Shown: positions 53,156 through 62,492 of the stretch, piece after piece
How positions within the stretch are numbered: the stretch's first letter is position 1
Layout: every line of letters starts with the position of its first letter
Source: Candidatus Zymogenus saltonus
GTDB taxonomy: Bacteria; Desulfobacterota; Zymogenia; Zymogenales; Zymogenaceae
Length of the DNA stretch: 64,000 bases
NCBI GenBank assembly: GCA_016929395.1
Contig: JAFGIX010000057.1
Span: 1-64,000 of the forward strand
Direction of reading: 5' to 3'
Notes under the pieces: model-generated
The model's input: only the letters and a program-made list of their open reading frames with translations
Database searches by the model: none
Told to the model about the DNA's origin: nothing
Program-made: the position numbers and the translations under genes

Positions 53156-53932
53156 ATGAATAACTTTAAGCCTTTCCTTATCTGGACGATAATTTTTCTG
53201 TTTCCCGTCTCCGGCTGCTCGCTTTTCAATATGGGGGTCAAGAGCAGGCATAACACCTACATACCTCCGTCTGAGGATAAGGTGTCGATTACGACCGAAA
53301 AGATCCCACCAGCGGAGGTGGTCGATACCTTCGAGGGGATGGCTTCCTGGTACGGGCCGAAATTCCACGGGAAAAAGACCGCCAGCGGCGAGATATTCGA
53401 CATGTACGAGCTTACTGCCGCCCACAAGAGCCTTCCCATGGGAACCAAGTGCATCGTCACCAATCTTGAAAACAACAAGTCGGTAACGGTGAGGATCAAC
53501 GACCGGGGCCCGTTCGCCAAGGAGAGGGTCATAGATCTATCATACGCCTCGGCGAAGGTTATCGACATGATCCACTCGGGGACGATCAAGGTAAGGGTCG
53601 AGGTGCTTGCCGGGGAGGCCACCGAGGAATTGGAGACAGCAACCGCCCCCGAATCCACAACGGACGATACGCCCAAACTCAACAACACCGGCGAGTACAA
53701 GGTTTACTTCACTATTCAGGTCGGCTCGTTCTCCAGCAGGGAGAATGCCGAGAGGCTTTCGGAGACGATAAAGGGTTACATCGAAAACGTATGGATCGAG
53801 GAGTTCGTCACCACGGAGTCGACCTATTACCGCGTTCGGGCGGGGAAATTCCCCACCAAGGAAGACGCGGAGAAGGGCGCCGAGGTTCTCTCGGAGGCCG
53901 GACACTCGGGATTCATCACCGAGATAAAGTAG
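53156..53932 (+). CDS. rlpA: RlpA-like septal ring lytic transglycosylase
   Basis: Lipoprotein of 258 residues with lipobox VSGC (C21). The double-psi beta-barrel domain (about 60-155) carries [19 protein letters not shown] and [18 protein letters not shown], including the catalytic-type His and Asp positions of RlpA. A C-terminal SPOR domain (about 180-258, [18 protein letters not shown]) binds denuded peptidoglycan at division sites. I choose ATG 53156, with GAGGA 9 bases upstream; an ATG at 53147 would sit directly on that site. It follows plsB by 44 bases. Confidence 0.92.
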   Translation: MNNFKPFLIWTIIFLFPVSGCSLFNMGVKSRHNTYIPPSEDKVSITTEKIPPAEVVDTFEGMASWYGPKFHGKKTASGEIFDMYELTAAHKSLPMGTKCIVTNLENNKSVTVRINDRGPFAKERVIDLSYASAKVIDMIHSGTIKVRVEVLAGEATEELETATAPESTTDDTPKLNNTGEYKVYFTIQVGSFSSRENAERLSETIKGYIENVWIEEFVTTESTYYRVRAGKFPTKEDAEKGAEVLSEAGHSGFITEIK

Positions 53933-54090
53933 AGGGAGAGCGGGCTGCCATCTGATTCGTGCCGTGTCAAAGGGGCCGACCTTTTGTAAGGTGGTTTTCG
54001 GTCTTGAAGTAGGGTTTGAAGTAGGATTTAATAAATAGAACACCCTTTTAATTTCAAGATCGGGGCCTTTAAAAACCTGTTTTGTTTAAT

Positions 54091-54591
54091 ATGGACGAAA
54101 AGCTAAAAAAGGGACTGTCTTCACTGACCTACGGTCTTTACGTCGTCACCGTGGACGACGGCGAGACGAAGTGCGCAATGGTGGCGTCCTGGGTCTCTCA
54201 GGTATCCTACAATCCGCCAAGGATAATGGTTGGGATAAAGAAGGTGCGCTTCATCCACAATATCCTCATGGAATTGTCCGAAGTATCCAAAAAGGACGGC
54301 GACGTGCACTTCGGCCTGATGGTGGTTCAGAAGGGGAGGGAGACAGACCTCAAGAGAATAAAGGCCGGAGATCAAAAGAGCCTCTTTTCCGGCGACAACG
54401 TGATTGCGGGAAGGTCGGGGGCGCCTCTCTTCAACGACTACCTTTGTGCCTTCGAGCTGAAGTTAGTGGAGACTCTGGACGCCGGTGACCACACCCTCTT
54501 CATCGGGGAGGTTGAAGACGTCGTTATCACAGGGGATGGGCCTCCCTCATCGACTTTGGATTACAAAAAGGTCTACATCGGGGATATTTAG
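54091..54591 (+). CDS. flavin reductase-like FMN-binding protein
   Basis: Split-barrel FMN-binding protein of about 166 residues: GLSSLTYGLYVVTVDDGETK, ASWVSQVSYNPPRIMVGI and a C-terminal LFIGEVEDVVITGDG. Such proteins reduce flavin with NAD(P)H or act on small substrates with FMN; the partner is unknown. I prefer ATG 54091 over a TTG at 54082; no strong ribosome-binding site is visible for either. The gene lies 158 bases after rlpA and 12 bases before a small unknown gene. Confidence 0.82.
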   Translation: MDEKLKKGLSSLTYGLYVVTVDDGETKCAMVASWVSQVSYNPPRIMVGIKKVRFIHNILMELSEVSKKDGDVHFGLMVVQKGRETDLKRIKAGDQKSLFSGDNVIAGRSGAPLFNDYLCAFELKLVETLDAGDHTLFIGEVEDVVITGDGPPSSTLDYKKVYIGDI

Positions 54592-54603
54592 GGAGGACGA
54601 AGC

Positions 54604-54843
54604 ATGATCTCAAAGGAGGAGATAAGGGAGGAGCAGAAGAAGATCAACAGGCTGAGGACCTTGGTCGACCTCACCATAAGCATCATCCTTCAGGGCGACC
54701 TCCCCATCGAGAGGGCCCAGAGGCTCGTGGAGGGGGTGAAGAATCAGGCGATTGCCCTCTTTCCGGGAAAGGAGGAGACCTTCGAGCTTATCTACAGGCC
54801 CCGCTTCAACAGGGCGATAATGGAACGATACGGGCTTCATTAA
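54604..54843 (+). CDS. small hypothetical protein
   Basis: Unrecognised helical protein of 79 residues (ISKEEIREEQKKINRLRTLV at the N terminus, ending FNRAIMERYGLH). GGAGG lies 8 bases before the ATG, and codon use matches the neighbours, so it looks genuine. It has no signal or membrane segment. Its position 12 bases after the flavin-reductase-like gene implies cotranscription. Confidence 0.7.
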   Translation: MISKEEIREEQKKINRLRTLVDLTISIILQGDLPIERAQRLVEGVKNQAIALFPGKEETFELIYRPRFNRAIMERYGLH

Positions 54844-55531
54844 TGGCCGCCCATCCGGCCGTCCTGACTCTGCGGCTTTGGTCGAATTCTTCTGACCAGG
54901 CCCAACCGCTCATTTTCCGAAGCAGACTCCCGAACATCGCCCCGTCCCGCCGCTCGTTGGAACACAAGAAAATAAGCCGACCGTCATTTAAACCCGCTTC
55001 CGGTCACACAATCCGCTTATCCAGCCAGCCGTTGTCCCGGCGGCCTTACAGCTCCACCGGATGAATCTTGAGTATATACGCTGCACCGCCTCATACCGGC
55101 GTCAATTCTGCAATGTCAGCTCCCCGACAGAGAGAGAGAGAGAGAGAGAGAAGTGCCGCATCATTTAAAAGACACAAATACTTCAATCACCACGTTTGTC
55201 CCCCAGCGATTTCCAATCCTTCTCACCCCCGGCCGAACCTCAAACATCCCCTCGGCCCGAAACCTGTTGGCCCCGACAACCATTTTGTCCACAAGCTTTT
55301 GATCACGCAATCCGTTTAACCCGCCGCCCTTTGGCCCCTATAAACATTTGATCCACCACCTGTTGGTTCAGTAATCCATTTGGACCACCGCCTGATTTTC
55401 CACCATCACCAACACCCTATTTTTTACCCCGATCATCACCCTTACTTTTAGATTAAGCTTCTCTCCTCATCAAGTTTCTTCCGCTTCCCATCCGACTAAA
55501 TGACAGAGAAACAATAGGGGCCGAAGTTTTT
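54844..55531. repeat. decayed ~31-bp tandem-repeat spacer with (AG)11 microsatellite
   Basis: No gene is evident in this 690-base convergent gap. From about 54915 to 55402 it is C-rich on the + strand and composed of degenerate 31-34 base units. The clearest are at 55308-55340, 55341-55371 and 55372-55402, sharing a core like ATCCATTTG, then CCACCGCCTG. Earlier related units begin near 54931, 54987, 55008, 55242 and 55275. A pure (AG)11 run (55129-55150) interrupts the array. Open frames across it are Pro/Ser/Arg-rich and look fortuitous. On the minus strand it lies downstream of the hydrolase stop and is G-rich. Confidence 0.75.
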
Positions 55532-56467
55532 TTAGGGCCAGCGCTTCTTGATGAACGACAGGACAAGCTCCTCGTACATATCGGTGTAGTCTTCGTAGCC
55601 CATCGTGTGGGTACAGCCGGAGAAGAAGTATATCTCCTTGTCTTCGGCACCTGCGGCATCGTACATCTCGGTCGAGTATTCCGGCTTTATGTTGAGGTCT
55701 CCATCGCAGTGTAGTATAAGCGTGGGCACAACAACCTCTTTTATCGCCAGGATTGGGGCGACTTCACTCGGCTTGAAATGCGCCCTTATTCCCGCCAAAA
55801 GGAGGGCGGAGTCGACTATCGGGAACCTCGGTAGGCCGTAGAGGGCCTTTGCGTAGTCCGAAACTATTATCGGAAGCGACGGGTAGCTCGAATCCTCGAT
55901 CAGGAGCTTTATCCTGTCGTCGTTTGCGGCGGCCATGATGGCTATCGCCGCCCCCATCGACTCCCCTAAGACGCCGAGCTGCTCGAGATTACAGTCGCCG
56001 CGCTTCTCAAGGTAGTCTACCGCGGATGAGACGTCATGACTCTCGTAATAGCCAAAGGTGCAAAAATCTCCCTCTGAGAGACCGTGGTACCTGTGGTCGT
56101 AGGCGAGGACGTTGTATCCAGCCCTTGCGAGCATCCCTGAATATTTTAGGGAGCCTATCCTGTTGTCGTTCTGGCCGTGAAGGACGATAAATGTGGGCGA
56201 TTCTTTGCTCTTACCTGGAATGAACCACCCCTTGAGCGTTAGCTTTTCGCCGTCCACATCCTTCGGATCTTTGAGCGTCGTAAACTCTATTTCCTCGGGT
56301 TTAACGCCATAGTCGGCCAGGTCGTGAAATTTTTTCTCTGCGATCTTCTCCTCAATCGTCGCTGTCTCGAATCTTATGATCTCCCCCGAAAAGAACCATA
56401 TGGCGTACCCGAAACCTAAAACGATAATCAGAAGGAGGACTAACGCCGCTTTTTTGACAAACTTCAT
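55532..56467 (-). CDS. membrane-anchored alpha/beta hydrolase
   Basis: Hydrolase of 311 residues with an N-terminal membrane anchor (ALVLLLIIVLGFGYAIWFF). Oxyanion region FIVLHGQNDNRIG, YDHRYHGLSEG, and nucleophile elbow GVLGESMGAAIAI (Ser in GESMG). The Asp of the triad is probable in LHCDGDLNIKP, and His in GCTHTMGYEDY. It belongs to the BAAT/FrsA-like exported peptidase-esterase group; substrate unknown. It lies 34 bases after a second alpha/beta hydrolase gene, probably the same operon. Confidence 0.85.
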   Translation of the reverse strand: MKFVKKAALVLLLIIVLGFGYAIWFFSGEIIRFETATIEEKIAEKKFHDLADYGVKPEEIEFTTLKDPKDVDGEKLTLKGWFIPGKSKESPTFIVLHGQNDNRIGSLKYSGMLARAGYNVLAYDHRYHGLSEGDFCTFGYYESHDVSSAVDYLEKRGDCNLEQLGVLGESMGAAIAIMAAANDDRIKLLIEDSSYPSLPIIVSDYAKALYGLPRFPIVDSALLLAGIRAHFKPSEVAPILAIKEVVVPTLILHCDGDLNIKPEYSTEMYDAAGAEDKEIYFFSGCTHTMGYEDYTDMYEELVLSFIKKRWP

Positions 56468-56501
56468 TTTTTTATCCTAAAAATATTAAAAATTCGGTTC
56501 T

Positions 56502-57269
56502 CTATTTCACCTTTTTCTTCAGCCATTCCAAAATATCTCCCGCCACGTCTTCCCAGCCGTTTTCCGTCATCAGGTTGTGGCCGATATCCTTGTAGAGTTT
56601 GAAATCGGCTTTATATGCCCTTGCGGTCCTCCTCTCGTTTCTCGGCGGGAAAAAGTAGTCGTGCCCCGATGCAAGGAGTAAAACGGGAGACGAGACCCTC
56701 TTCGGCCTGAGCCATACCAGGGGAACGGTCAGGCCCAACAAGGCAAGGGAAGACTCCGGACCGCTCTTTTTAAAGCCCTCCTCAGATACTTTTTTCGGGG
56801 CATTGTAAAGGAACAAATGCCTGTACATCTTTTCCGACTTTACCTTGACCGGCATCAAGAGGGTAAGTCTGATCATCTCTATCGGATACTGGAAGATCAT
56901 CTTTATCATTGTGATTGTGGGGAGTCTTCTAAAGGTGGCCGGGGCAACCAGCACCGCCGCCGGGGCCTTGTTTCGTTCGAGGTACTTCATCGTCGCAAAG
57001 CCCCCCATGCTGTGACCGACAATAATTGGGTTTCCGATTTTTCCTTTCGTCGCCTCGATCTCCCTCACGTAGTCCATCATCGTCTTTCCCTTCAGCCCCG
57101 CCTCCTCCCTCCTCTCCCCGTGGCCGGGTAGTTCGAGGGCATAGCAGGAAAAACCCGCCTTTGAAAAATATTCCATGAAGTTTTGCCAGCACCAATCGCC
57201 GTGCCAGGCCCCGTGGACGAACAGGATCGGCGTCTCAAAAACCTTTTTTTTGGGCATCATCTCTTTCAT
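56502..57269 (-). CDS. alpha/beta hydrolase
   Basis: Soluble hydrolase of 255 residues: oxyanion motif ILFVHGAWHGDWCWQNF, LELPGHGERRE, nucleophile elbow IIVGHSMGGFATMKYL, Asp probably in LASGHDYFFPP and His in YKDIGHNLMTENGW. It resembles lysophospholipase/esterase types. It is distinct from the membrane-anchored neighbour. AGGAT precedes the ATG. The 119-base gap upstream to nusB is AT-rich with no clear promoter. Confidence 0.85.
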   Translation of the reverse strand: MKEMMPKKKVFETPILFVHGAWHGDWCWQNFMEYFSKAGFSCYALELPGHGERREEAGLKGKTMMDYVREIEATKGKIGNPIIVGHSMGGFATMKYLERNKAPAAVLVAPATFRRLPTITMIKMIFQYPIEMIRLTLLMPVKVKSEKMYRHLFLYNAPKKVSEEGFKKSGPESSLALLGLTVPLVWLRPKRVSSPVLLLASGHDYFFPPRNERRTARAYKADFKLYKDIGHNLMTENGWEDVAGDILEWLKKKVK

Positions 57270-57388
57270 AATATGTATCCTTTTAACAGAAAATTGGTAC
57301 TCATTAAAAACATTGTATATATAGCCATATGGGCTTTAGGATAACTTATCAGAAATCAGATACGGCAAAATAAAACGCTTTGAACCGA

Positions 57389-58099
57389 TCACTCTTTTGA
57401 ATCCGTCTTTTCTCTCTTTTTCTCGACAGAGGCGATTTTATCGAGTATCCCGTTTATGAAGGAAGGGCTGTCAGCCGTTCCGTATCTCTTGGCGATCTCA
57501 ATTGCCTCGTTCATCGAAACGCTGGACGGGATGTCGTCCGCAAACATCAGCTCGAAGATGGCAAACCTGAGGATGTTTCTGTCCACCACTCCCATCCTGT
57601 CGAGCTTCCAGTTCTCGGAGGTCTCGTTGATTATTTTATCTATCCTCTTCCGATGTTTGCAAACGCCCCTTACCAGAAACAGGAAAAACGGTATGGCGGT
57701 CTCGTCGGTCTTGAAGCTGTCCTTGAAGACATCGATTGCCCTTTCCATTTCGGGATCGAGGATATTGTTGTTTTCAAAGCCGTTCACTTCCGTCTCGGCA
57801 TATTCATCGCCGGCCTGTTCAAGAATATCTATTTTTTCAGTTTTTGAGTTTTTGATTTTTTGGTCTTTTACGGAATCATCTTTTATGGTAGCGTTTTTTA
57901 TGTTAGCTATTTCGGTCTCTATTTTGGTCTTTTGGCGGGATTTGGAATTATCTCCAATGTGTGATTCGCTTTTTACCGACCCCTCAGCTCCATCATCTTT
58001 GGAATCCTTTATATAAGCGGCTTCCTTCCCCGGTGGATTCATATCGATCTGAAAAAGAAACTGAAGCGCCAATTCCCTTGCCCTTCTTCTCTTTCCCAA
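57389..58099 (-). CDS. nusB: transcription antitermination factor NusB with a charged insertion
   Basis: NusB (rRNA antitermination and maturation) is normally about 140 residues; here it is 236. Residues 1-20 ([19 protein letters not shown]) and about 116-236 ([60 protein letters not shown]) are standard. Between them, about residues 22-115, is a Lys/Asp/Ser-rich, probably disordered insertion. I choose TTG 58099, with GGGGG 8 bases upstream; a TTG at 58162 would add a 21-residue leader without a site. It ends the rib operon, as in many bacteria. Confidence 0.9.
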   Translation of the reverse strand: MGKRRRARELALQFLFQIDMNPPGKEAAYIKDSKDDGAEGSVKSESHIGDNSKSRQKTKIETEIANIKNATIKDDSVKDQKIKNSKTEKIDILEQAGDEYAETEVNGFENNNILDPEMERAIDVFKDSFKTDETAIPFFLFLVRGVCKHRKRIDKIINETSENWKLDRMGVVDRNILRFAIFELMFADDIPSSVSMNEAIEIAKRYGTADSPSFINGILDKIASVEKKREKTDSKE

Positions 58100-58162
58100 G
58101 ATTGAATCCCCCGTTAAAAAATTGGAAAAGAAATTTTTAACTACAGCCGATATATCAAACAA

Positions 58163-58412
58163 ACTTTAAACAAACTTGCAGACTTGTCATCACGCCGTCA
58201 TCCCCATACCCCCGTTATCCCCGTCCCCCCTATCTCCCCCATTATTCCCAATCCCCTATTTCCCCATCGCCTCCTTTCAGGTCCTGCCCCGCTTTCCCTG
58301 TTTTCCCGATCTCGGCTGGCCACCCTTCCCGCCCATCCGACCCTGCCTGAGCTTCCCAAACTCAAGACCCCCTCGGTTTATCCGCCAAGCTCTCGGCTGG
58401 GAAGGGACGAGA
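58163..58412 (-). other. low-complexity spacer between ribH and nusB
   Basis: A 250-base gap within the operon. On the minus (mRNA) strand it is strongly G-rich: the + strand repeats C-runs separated by AT-rich triplets (about 58180-58280), with a period of roughly 9-10 bases. No gene is visible; apparent frames are Pro-rich artefacts. CTCGGCTGG occurs twice (about 58312 and 58391). G-quadruplex formation in the mRNA after ribH is possible. Confidence 0.6.
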
Positions 58413-58883
58413 CTATTTCTTGATCTCGGCCATGAGATTGACCATCTCGATGGCAGTGACGGCGGCGTCGTAGCCCTTGTTTCCCGATTTGGATCCTGCC
58501 CTCTCGATGGCTTGTTCTATATTGTCGGTCGTGATGATCCCGTAGGATACGGGTATGTTGCTTTCCATGGAGAGCCTTGCCACACCCTTGGCCGACTCCG
58601 CGGCGATATATTCGAAGTGCGGAGTTGAGCCCCTGATTACGGCCCCTATGCAGATTATGGCGTCGTATTTTCCAAGCTCCACCAATTTTCTCGCCATCTG
58701 GGGAACCTCAAACGCGCCCGGGACCCTGTAGACGTGGATGTCTTCATCCGCCCCACCGTGCCTCAGTATGGCGTCCGTTGCGCCGTCGAGCAGCTTGTCT
58801 CCGATAAAGCTGTTGAACCTCGAAAGGATCACTCCGAACTTCAGTCCCTTGGCTTCTATTTTACCCTCGATATGCCTGGGCAT
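58413..58883 (-). CDS. ribH: 6,7-dimethyl-8-ribityllumazine synthase
   Basis: Enzyme of 156 residues condensing 5-amino-6-ribitylaminouracil with 3,4-dihydroxy-2-butanone 4-phosphate. Motifs: [47 protein letters not shown] and the phosphate-loop region [25 protein letters not shown] lies 5 bases before the ATG. Forms icosahedral or pentameric assemblies in the family. Nine bases after ribBA. Confidence 0.96.
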   Translation of the reverse strand: MPRHIEGKIEAKGLKFGVILSRFNSFIGDKLLDGATDAILRHGGADEDIHVYRVPGAFEVPQMARKLVELGKYDAIICIGAVIRGSTPHFEYIAAESAKGVARLSMESNIPVSYGIITTDNIEQAIERAGSKSGNKGYDAAVTAIEMVNLMAEIKK

Positions 58884-58892
58884 CTAGGCCTC

Positions 58893-60098
58893 CTATACCT
58901 TTTTTAATAAATGACCCATCTTCTGTCGCTTTGTCTTTAAATACTTGATATTGTTTTCTCCCGGCTCGATCTCGATCGGCACCCTTTCCACCACTTCAAG
59001 ATTGTACCCCTTGAGCCCAATGATCTTCTTCGGATTGTTTGTAAGGAGCTTGATTTTGTGTACCCCAAGATCCACCAGAATCTGGGCGCCCAGTCCGTAA
59101 TCCCTGAGGTCGGCCTTGAAGCCCAGCTTTTCGTTCGCCTCCACCGTGTCTAATCCGTGATCCTGAAGCTCGTAGGCCTTGATCTTGTTCATAAGGCCTA
59201 TCCCCCTTCCCTCCTGGTTCATGTATATCAGGACGCCCTTCCCCTCCTCGGATATTATCTTGAGGGCGGCCTGGAGCTGGTCTCCGCAGTCGCACCTCAG
59301 CGACCCCAGAACGTCCCCGGTCAGACACGCGCTGTGGACCCTCACCATGACCTCATCGTCGGGGGCGAAATCACCCAGAATCAACGCCAGGTGCTCGTGG
59401 GGATCAACATCGTTTCTGTAGGCGATAGCCTTGAAGCTTACTCCGAACTTCGTTGGAACAGTGGTCTCGGCTGTCCTGTGTACCAGAAGCTCCGTCCTCA
59501 TCCTGTACTCGATAATGTCCTTCACTGTGGCTATCTTTATCCTGTGTTTCTCCGAGAACTCCTCGAGGTCGGGCATCCGGGCCATAGTCCCATCGTCCTT
59601 CATCACCTCGCATATCACCCCGTAGGGCTTAAGCCCCGAAAGCCTCGCAAGGTCAACCGAACCCTCGGTCTGTCCCGTCCGGAAAAGAACGCCCCCGTTT
59701 TTCGCGATCAGAGGGAAGATATGACCGGGCCTCACGAGATCGTCGGTTGTGGCTTCGTCGGCAACGGCGGTCAACACCGTTGTGGCCCGATCGTGGGCCG
59801 AAATCCCGGTCGTTATTCCCTTTTTCGCCTCAATGGAAACGGTAAAGGCGGTCTGGAACGGCGACGTGTTCTCAGAGACCATAAGGGGAAGGTTCAAAGA
59901 CCTCGCCTTATCTTCCGTCAGGGAAAGGCATATCAGCCCCCTCCCGTATTTAGCCATGAAGTTTATGGCCTCAGGGGTGACCTTTTCAGCCGCAATAAAG
60001 AGATCCCCCTCGTTCTCGCGGTCCTCGTCATCGACCAAGATGATCATCTTCCCCTCTTTTAAATCATCCAATATCTCAGGAATCGGCGTTGTCGGCAT
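58893..60098 (-). CDS. ribBA: bifunctional 3,4-dihydroxy-2-butanone 4-phosphate synthase / GTP cyclohydrolase II
   Basis: Riboflavin precursor enzyme of 401 residues. N-terminal RibB domain (1-200): [19 protein letters not shown] and [12 protein letters not shown]-terminal RibA domain: zinc cysteines in [21 protein letters not shown]-binding [20 protein letters not shown], and [12 protein letters not shown] choose ATG 60098 ([10 protein letters not shown]), preceded by AGGAG; longer in-frame readings start within the ribE end region without a site. It supplies both precursors of the pathway, with RibD, RibH and RibE encoded next to it. Confidence 0.95.
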   Translation of the reverse strand: MPTTPIPEILDDLKEGKMIILVDDEDRENEGDLFIAAEKVTPEAINFMAKYGRGLICLSLTEDKARSLNLPLMVSENTSPFQTAFTVSIEAKKGITTGISAHDRATTVLTAVADEATTDDLVRPGHIFPLIAKNGGVLFRTGQTEGSVDLARLSGLKPYGVICEVMKDDGTMARMPDLEEFSEKHRIKIATVKDIIEYRMRTELLVHRTAETTVPTKFGVSFKAIAYRNDVDPHEHLALILGDFAPDDEVMVRVHSACLTGDVLGSLRCDCGDQLQAALKIISEEGKGVLIYMNQEGRGIGLMNKIKAYELQDHGLDTVEANEKLGFKADLRDYGLGAQILVDLGVHKIKLLTNNPKKIIGLKGYNLEVVERVPIEIEPGENNIKYLKTKRQKMGHLLKKV

Positions 60099-60130
60099 TC
60101 TATTTCTCCTAATCAAATATTCTATAGATT

Positions 60131-60775
60131 CTACAGGTACCCTTCCTCGGCCAGCTTTGTCAGCGTCAGGCCCTCCCACTTTTCCCTGTCTTTAGACAAA
60201 AACCTCTCCACATATTTTCCAATTATATCCGCCTCCAAGTTCACCTCGTCCCCGACCTTAATGTCTAACAGGTTCGTGTTTTCCGCCGTGTGCCTTATTA
60301 TGTTTATCGTGAACGAGTCATCGGAGATGGAGTTTACCGTAAGGCTTATGCCGTTTACTGAAACGGAGCCCTTGTCTACGATGTATCTGAAGACGCCCCT
60401 GGGGGGGACTATCTTGATTATGAGGCTGTCACTGTCCCTGTCGATACGCTTTACGGTCCCAACGCCGTCTACGTGCCCCTGTACCATGTGACCGCCCAGG
60501 CGGCCACCAAGTGCCAGCGCCTTTTCGAGATTGACGCGGTCCGATGTCCTTATGCCCTTAAGGGTCGAGCGGGAAACGGTCTCCGGGGAGGCCTCGACGC
60601 TGAAGCCCTTTCCCTCCACGGCAACCACGGTGAGACAAACACCGTCTACGCTGATGCTGTCTCCGATCTTAGTGTCGGTGAGGTCCATCCCGGTCTCGAC
60701 CGTTATGATAGACACCTCCCCCGCCTTCCTGAGGCCTCTGACTATACCCACGTCCTCTATGATTCCGGTAAACAT
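60131..60775 (-). CDS. ribE: riboflavin synthase, alpha chain
   Basis: Trimeric riboflavin synthase of 214 residues made of two lumazine-binding repeats. Repeat one starts [10 protein letters not shown] (with [20 protein letters not shown] at its end), and repeat two contains [20 protein letters not shown]. It dismutates two lumazines to riboflavin. I choose ATG 60775, the conserved MFTGI start, over a TTG three codons upstream. The C-terminal tail is extended by about 15 residues ([17 protein letters not shown]). Confidence 0.95.
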   Translation of the reverse strand: MFTGIIEDVGIVRGLRKAGEVSIITVETGMDLTDTKIGDSISVDGVCLTVVAVEGKGFSVEASPETVSRSTLKGIRTSDRVNLEKALALGGRLGGHMVQGHVDGVGTVKRIDRDSDSLIIKIVPPRGVFRYIVDKGSVSVNGISLTVNSISDDSFTINIIRHTAENTNLLDIKVGDEVNLEADIIGKYVERFLSKDREKWEGLTLTKLAEEGYL

Positions 60776-60790
60776 CGATAACAAAACACG

Positions 60791-60837
60791 CGATACTAAA
60801 AAAATTCGATACTAAAAAACGCGATATAAAAACACGT
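60791..60837. repeat. ~15-bp A-rich tandem repeat, three copies
   Basis: CGATACTAAAAAAATT (60791), CGATACTAAAAAACG (60807) and CGATATAAAAACACG (60822) in the spacer between ribE and ribD. No FMN riboswitch consensus is evident in the 110-base spacer. Confidence 0.75.
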
Positions 60838-60885
60838 CATAAAAAAGTATTACCCATTCCCCCCATTATCCGCTCCCCACAAAAT

Positions 60886-62019
60886 TTAAACTCTCCCCTG
60901 ACCCCCCATCCTGTAGCCGACAACTGCTATGTCCTCGCCTATGCGACTGACTGATACGTTTTCCAGCTTGACCGCTCCCCCGATTTCCCTCGGCCCCTCA
61001 CCCGCCGTCAGCCCCAGCGGGTCGCTTCCCGTGAGTATCCTCGGTGAATATATGAAGATTATTTTATCAAATTTACCATATTTGATGAAATAAGTAAAGA
61101 CTTTTGCTCCCCCCTCCACGAGAAGGCTCATAATGTTGCGCCTTGCCAGTTCGCTCAACAGCCGGTCGAGATCGAGCCCCCCTTCCCTCCCCTCACCCCG
61201 CTTCAACCGGATGACCGTTGCCCCCGTCCCCTCGATCTTCTTTGCCATTTCCTCGTCGGCGCCTTCATCGGCCGCGATAATAACGTCGGCGCCCCCCTTT
61301 GTAAAGCCCTTTGTAAAGATATTGGCCCCGGTATCGATCTCAAGCCTGGGGTCGATAATTACCTTCGTAGGGTTTCTCCCCACCGTCAGCCTTACGGTCA
61401 GCTCCGGATCGTCCGCCTTTACCGTCCCTATCCCCACCAGGACGGCGTCGTACCTCTTTCTCAGCCCGTGGACGAACCTCCTCGCCCTCTCCGACGTTAT
61501 CCATTTCGAGTCGCCTGTTGAGGTTGCCGTCTTTCCGTCCAGGGTCATCGCGGCCTTGAGAACCACAAATGGTCTCTTTTCAACGACGAATTTTTTGTAC
61601 GCCTCGTAGAGCACCCTTATATCTCTTCCCAGCCTTCCCCCCGGCTCAACGAATGAGACCTGGACACCGCCATCCTCGAGTATCCTTGCACCGCCTCCCA
61701 TAACAATCGGGTTTGGGTCATCGGTGCCGATGAATACCCTCTTTACGCCAGATTTCAAAATCGCCTCTGTGCACGGCGGAGTCCTTCCGTGGTGACTGCA
61801 CGGCTCTAGGGTGACGTACAGGTCCGCCCCCTTTGCCCTTTTCCCTGCGGCATTGAGGGCCTCGGCCTCCCCGTGGGGATGCCCTGCCCCCTTATGAAAG
61901 CCCTCCCCCACAACCTCTCCCCCCAAAACCACAACAGCCCCAACCGGTGGATTGGGGCTTGTCCTGCCCTCGTATCTCCTTGCCAGCGTGAGGGCCCTCC
62001 TCATATATTTTTCTTCCAT
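60886..62019 (-). CDS. ribD: bifunctional riboflavin deaminase-reductase RibD
   Basis: Enzyme of 377 residues. N-terminal cytidine-deaminase-like domain (1-145) has the zinc set in AGHPHGEAEAL (H49, E51) and C74 and C83 in LEPCSHHGRTPPC. The C-terminal reductase domain (about 148-377) contains VLKAAMTLDGKTATSTGDSK and LLVEGGAKVFTYFI. It carries out two successive steps after GTP cyclohydrolase II. The ATG directly follows the nrdR stop. Confidence 0.96.
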   Translation of the reverse strand: MEEKYMRRALTLARRYEGRTSPNPPVGAVVVLGGEVVGEGFHKGAGHPHGEAEALNAAGKRAKGADLYVTLEPCSHHGRTPPCTEAILKSGVKRVFIGTDDPNPIVMGGGARILEDGGVQVSFVEPGGRLGRDIRVLYEAYKKFVVEKRPFVVLKAAMTLDGKTATSTGDSKWITSERARRFVHGLRKRYDAVLVGIGTVKADDPELTVRLTVGRNPTKVIIDPRLEIDTGANIFTKGFTKGGADVIIAADEGADEEMAKKIEGTGATVIRLKRGEGREGGLDLDRLLSELARRNIMSLLVEGGAKVFTYFIKYGKFDKIIFIYSPRILTGSDPLGLTAGEGPREIGGAVKLENVSVSRIGEDIAVVGYRMGGQGRV

Positions 62020-62490
62020 CTACTTTCTTTTGCCGTCCTTCTGATCTAAAAGATCCTTCAGCTCCGACATAAACTCGTTAATGTCTTTGAAGGACCGGTA
62101 GACCGACGCAAATCTGACGTACGCCACCTCGTCGAGTCCGTGGAGGTGCTCCATCACGACCTCTCCTATGTCCGTGCTTTTTACCTCCCTCTCCGCCACA
62201 TCTGTAAAGTTGGCCTCGATAGAATCGACCGTCTTCTCTATCACCGTAATGCTTATGGGGCGTTTCTCGCACGCCTTTATTATCCCCGAAAGGATCTTGT
62301 TTCTGTCAAACTGTTCCCGTCTGCCGTCCCTCTTTATCACCATGGGAAGCATCTCCTCCACCCTCTCGTAGGTAGTGAATCTCCTGCCGCAATCGTTACA
62401 CTCCCTACGTCTGCGAATTACATGGCCGTCCTTGGAGAGCCTCGAATCGATGACCTTATTGTCCATAAATCCGCAAAATGGGCATTTCAC
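62020..62490 (-). CDS. nrdR: transcriptional repressor NrdR
   Basis: Regulator of ribonucleotide reductase genes, 156 residues. Zinc ribbon: C3, C6, C31 and C34 ([18 protein letters not shown]). The ATP-cone domain covers about 49-139 ([20 protein letters not shown]). It binds ATP/dATP and represses nrd operons through NrdR boxes. The start is GTG 62490, two bases after the dCMP deaminase stop. The nrdR-ribD linkage is common in bacteria. No nrd gene or box is visible in the window. Confidence 0.96.
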   Translation of the reverse strand: MKCPFCGFMDNKVIDSRLSKDGHVIRRRRECNDCGRRFTTYERVEEMLPMVIKRDGRREQFDRNKILSGIIKACEKRPISITVIEKTVDSIEANFTDVAEREVKSTDIGEVVMEHLHGLDEVAYVRFASVYRSFKDINEFMSELKDLLDQKDGKRK

Positions 62491-62492
62491 TT

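Noticed and set aside
54843-55319. Open frames within the 31-bp repeat spacer
   Set aside because: Composition mirrors the repeat, no ribosome-binding sites, no resemblance to a protein family.
58100-58162. 21-residue N-terminal leader on NusB
   Set aside because: A TTG with a strong G-rich site lies directly at the conserved GKRRRAREL start.
60776-60885. FMN riboswitch before the rib genes
   Set aside because: None of the conserved RFN-element blocks is visible; the spacer is A-rich repeats. The operon promoter may lie upstream of glyA, outside the window.
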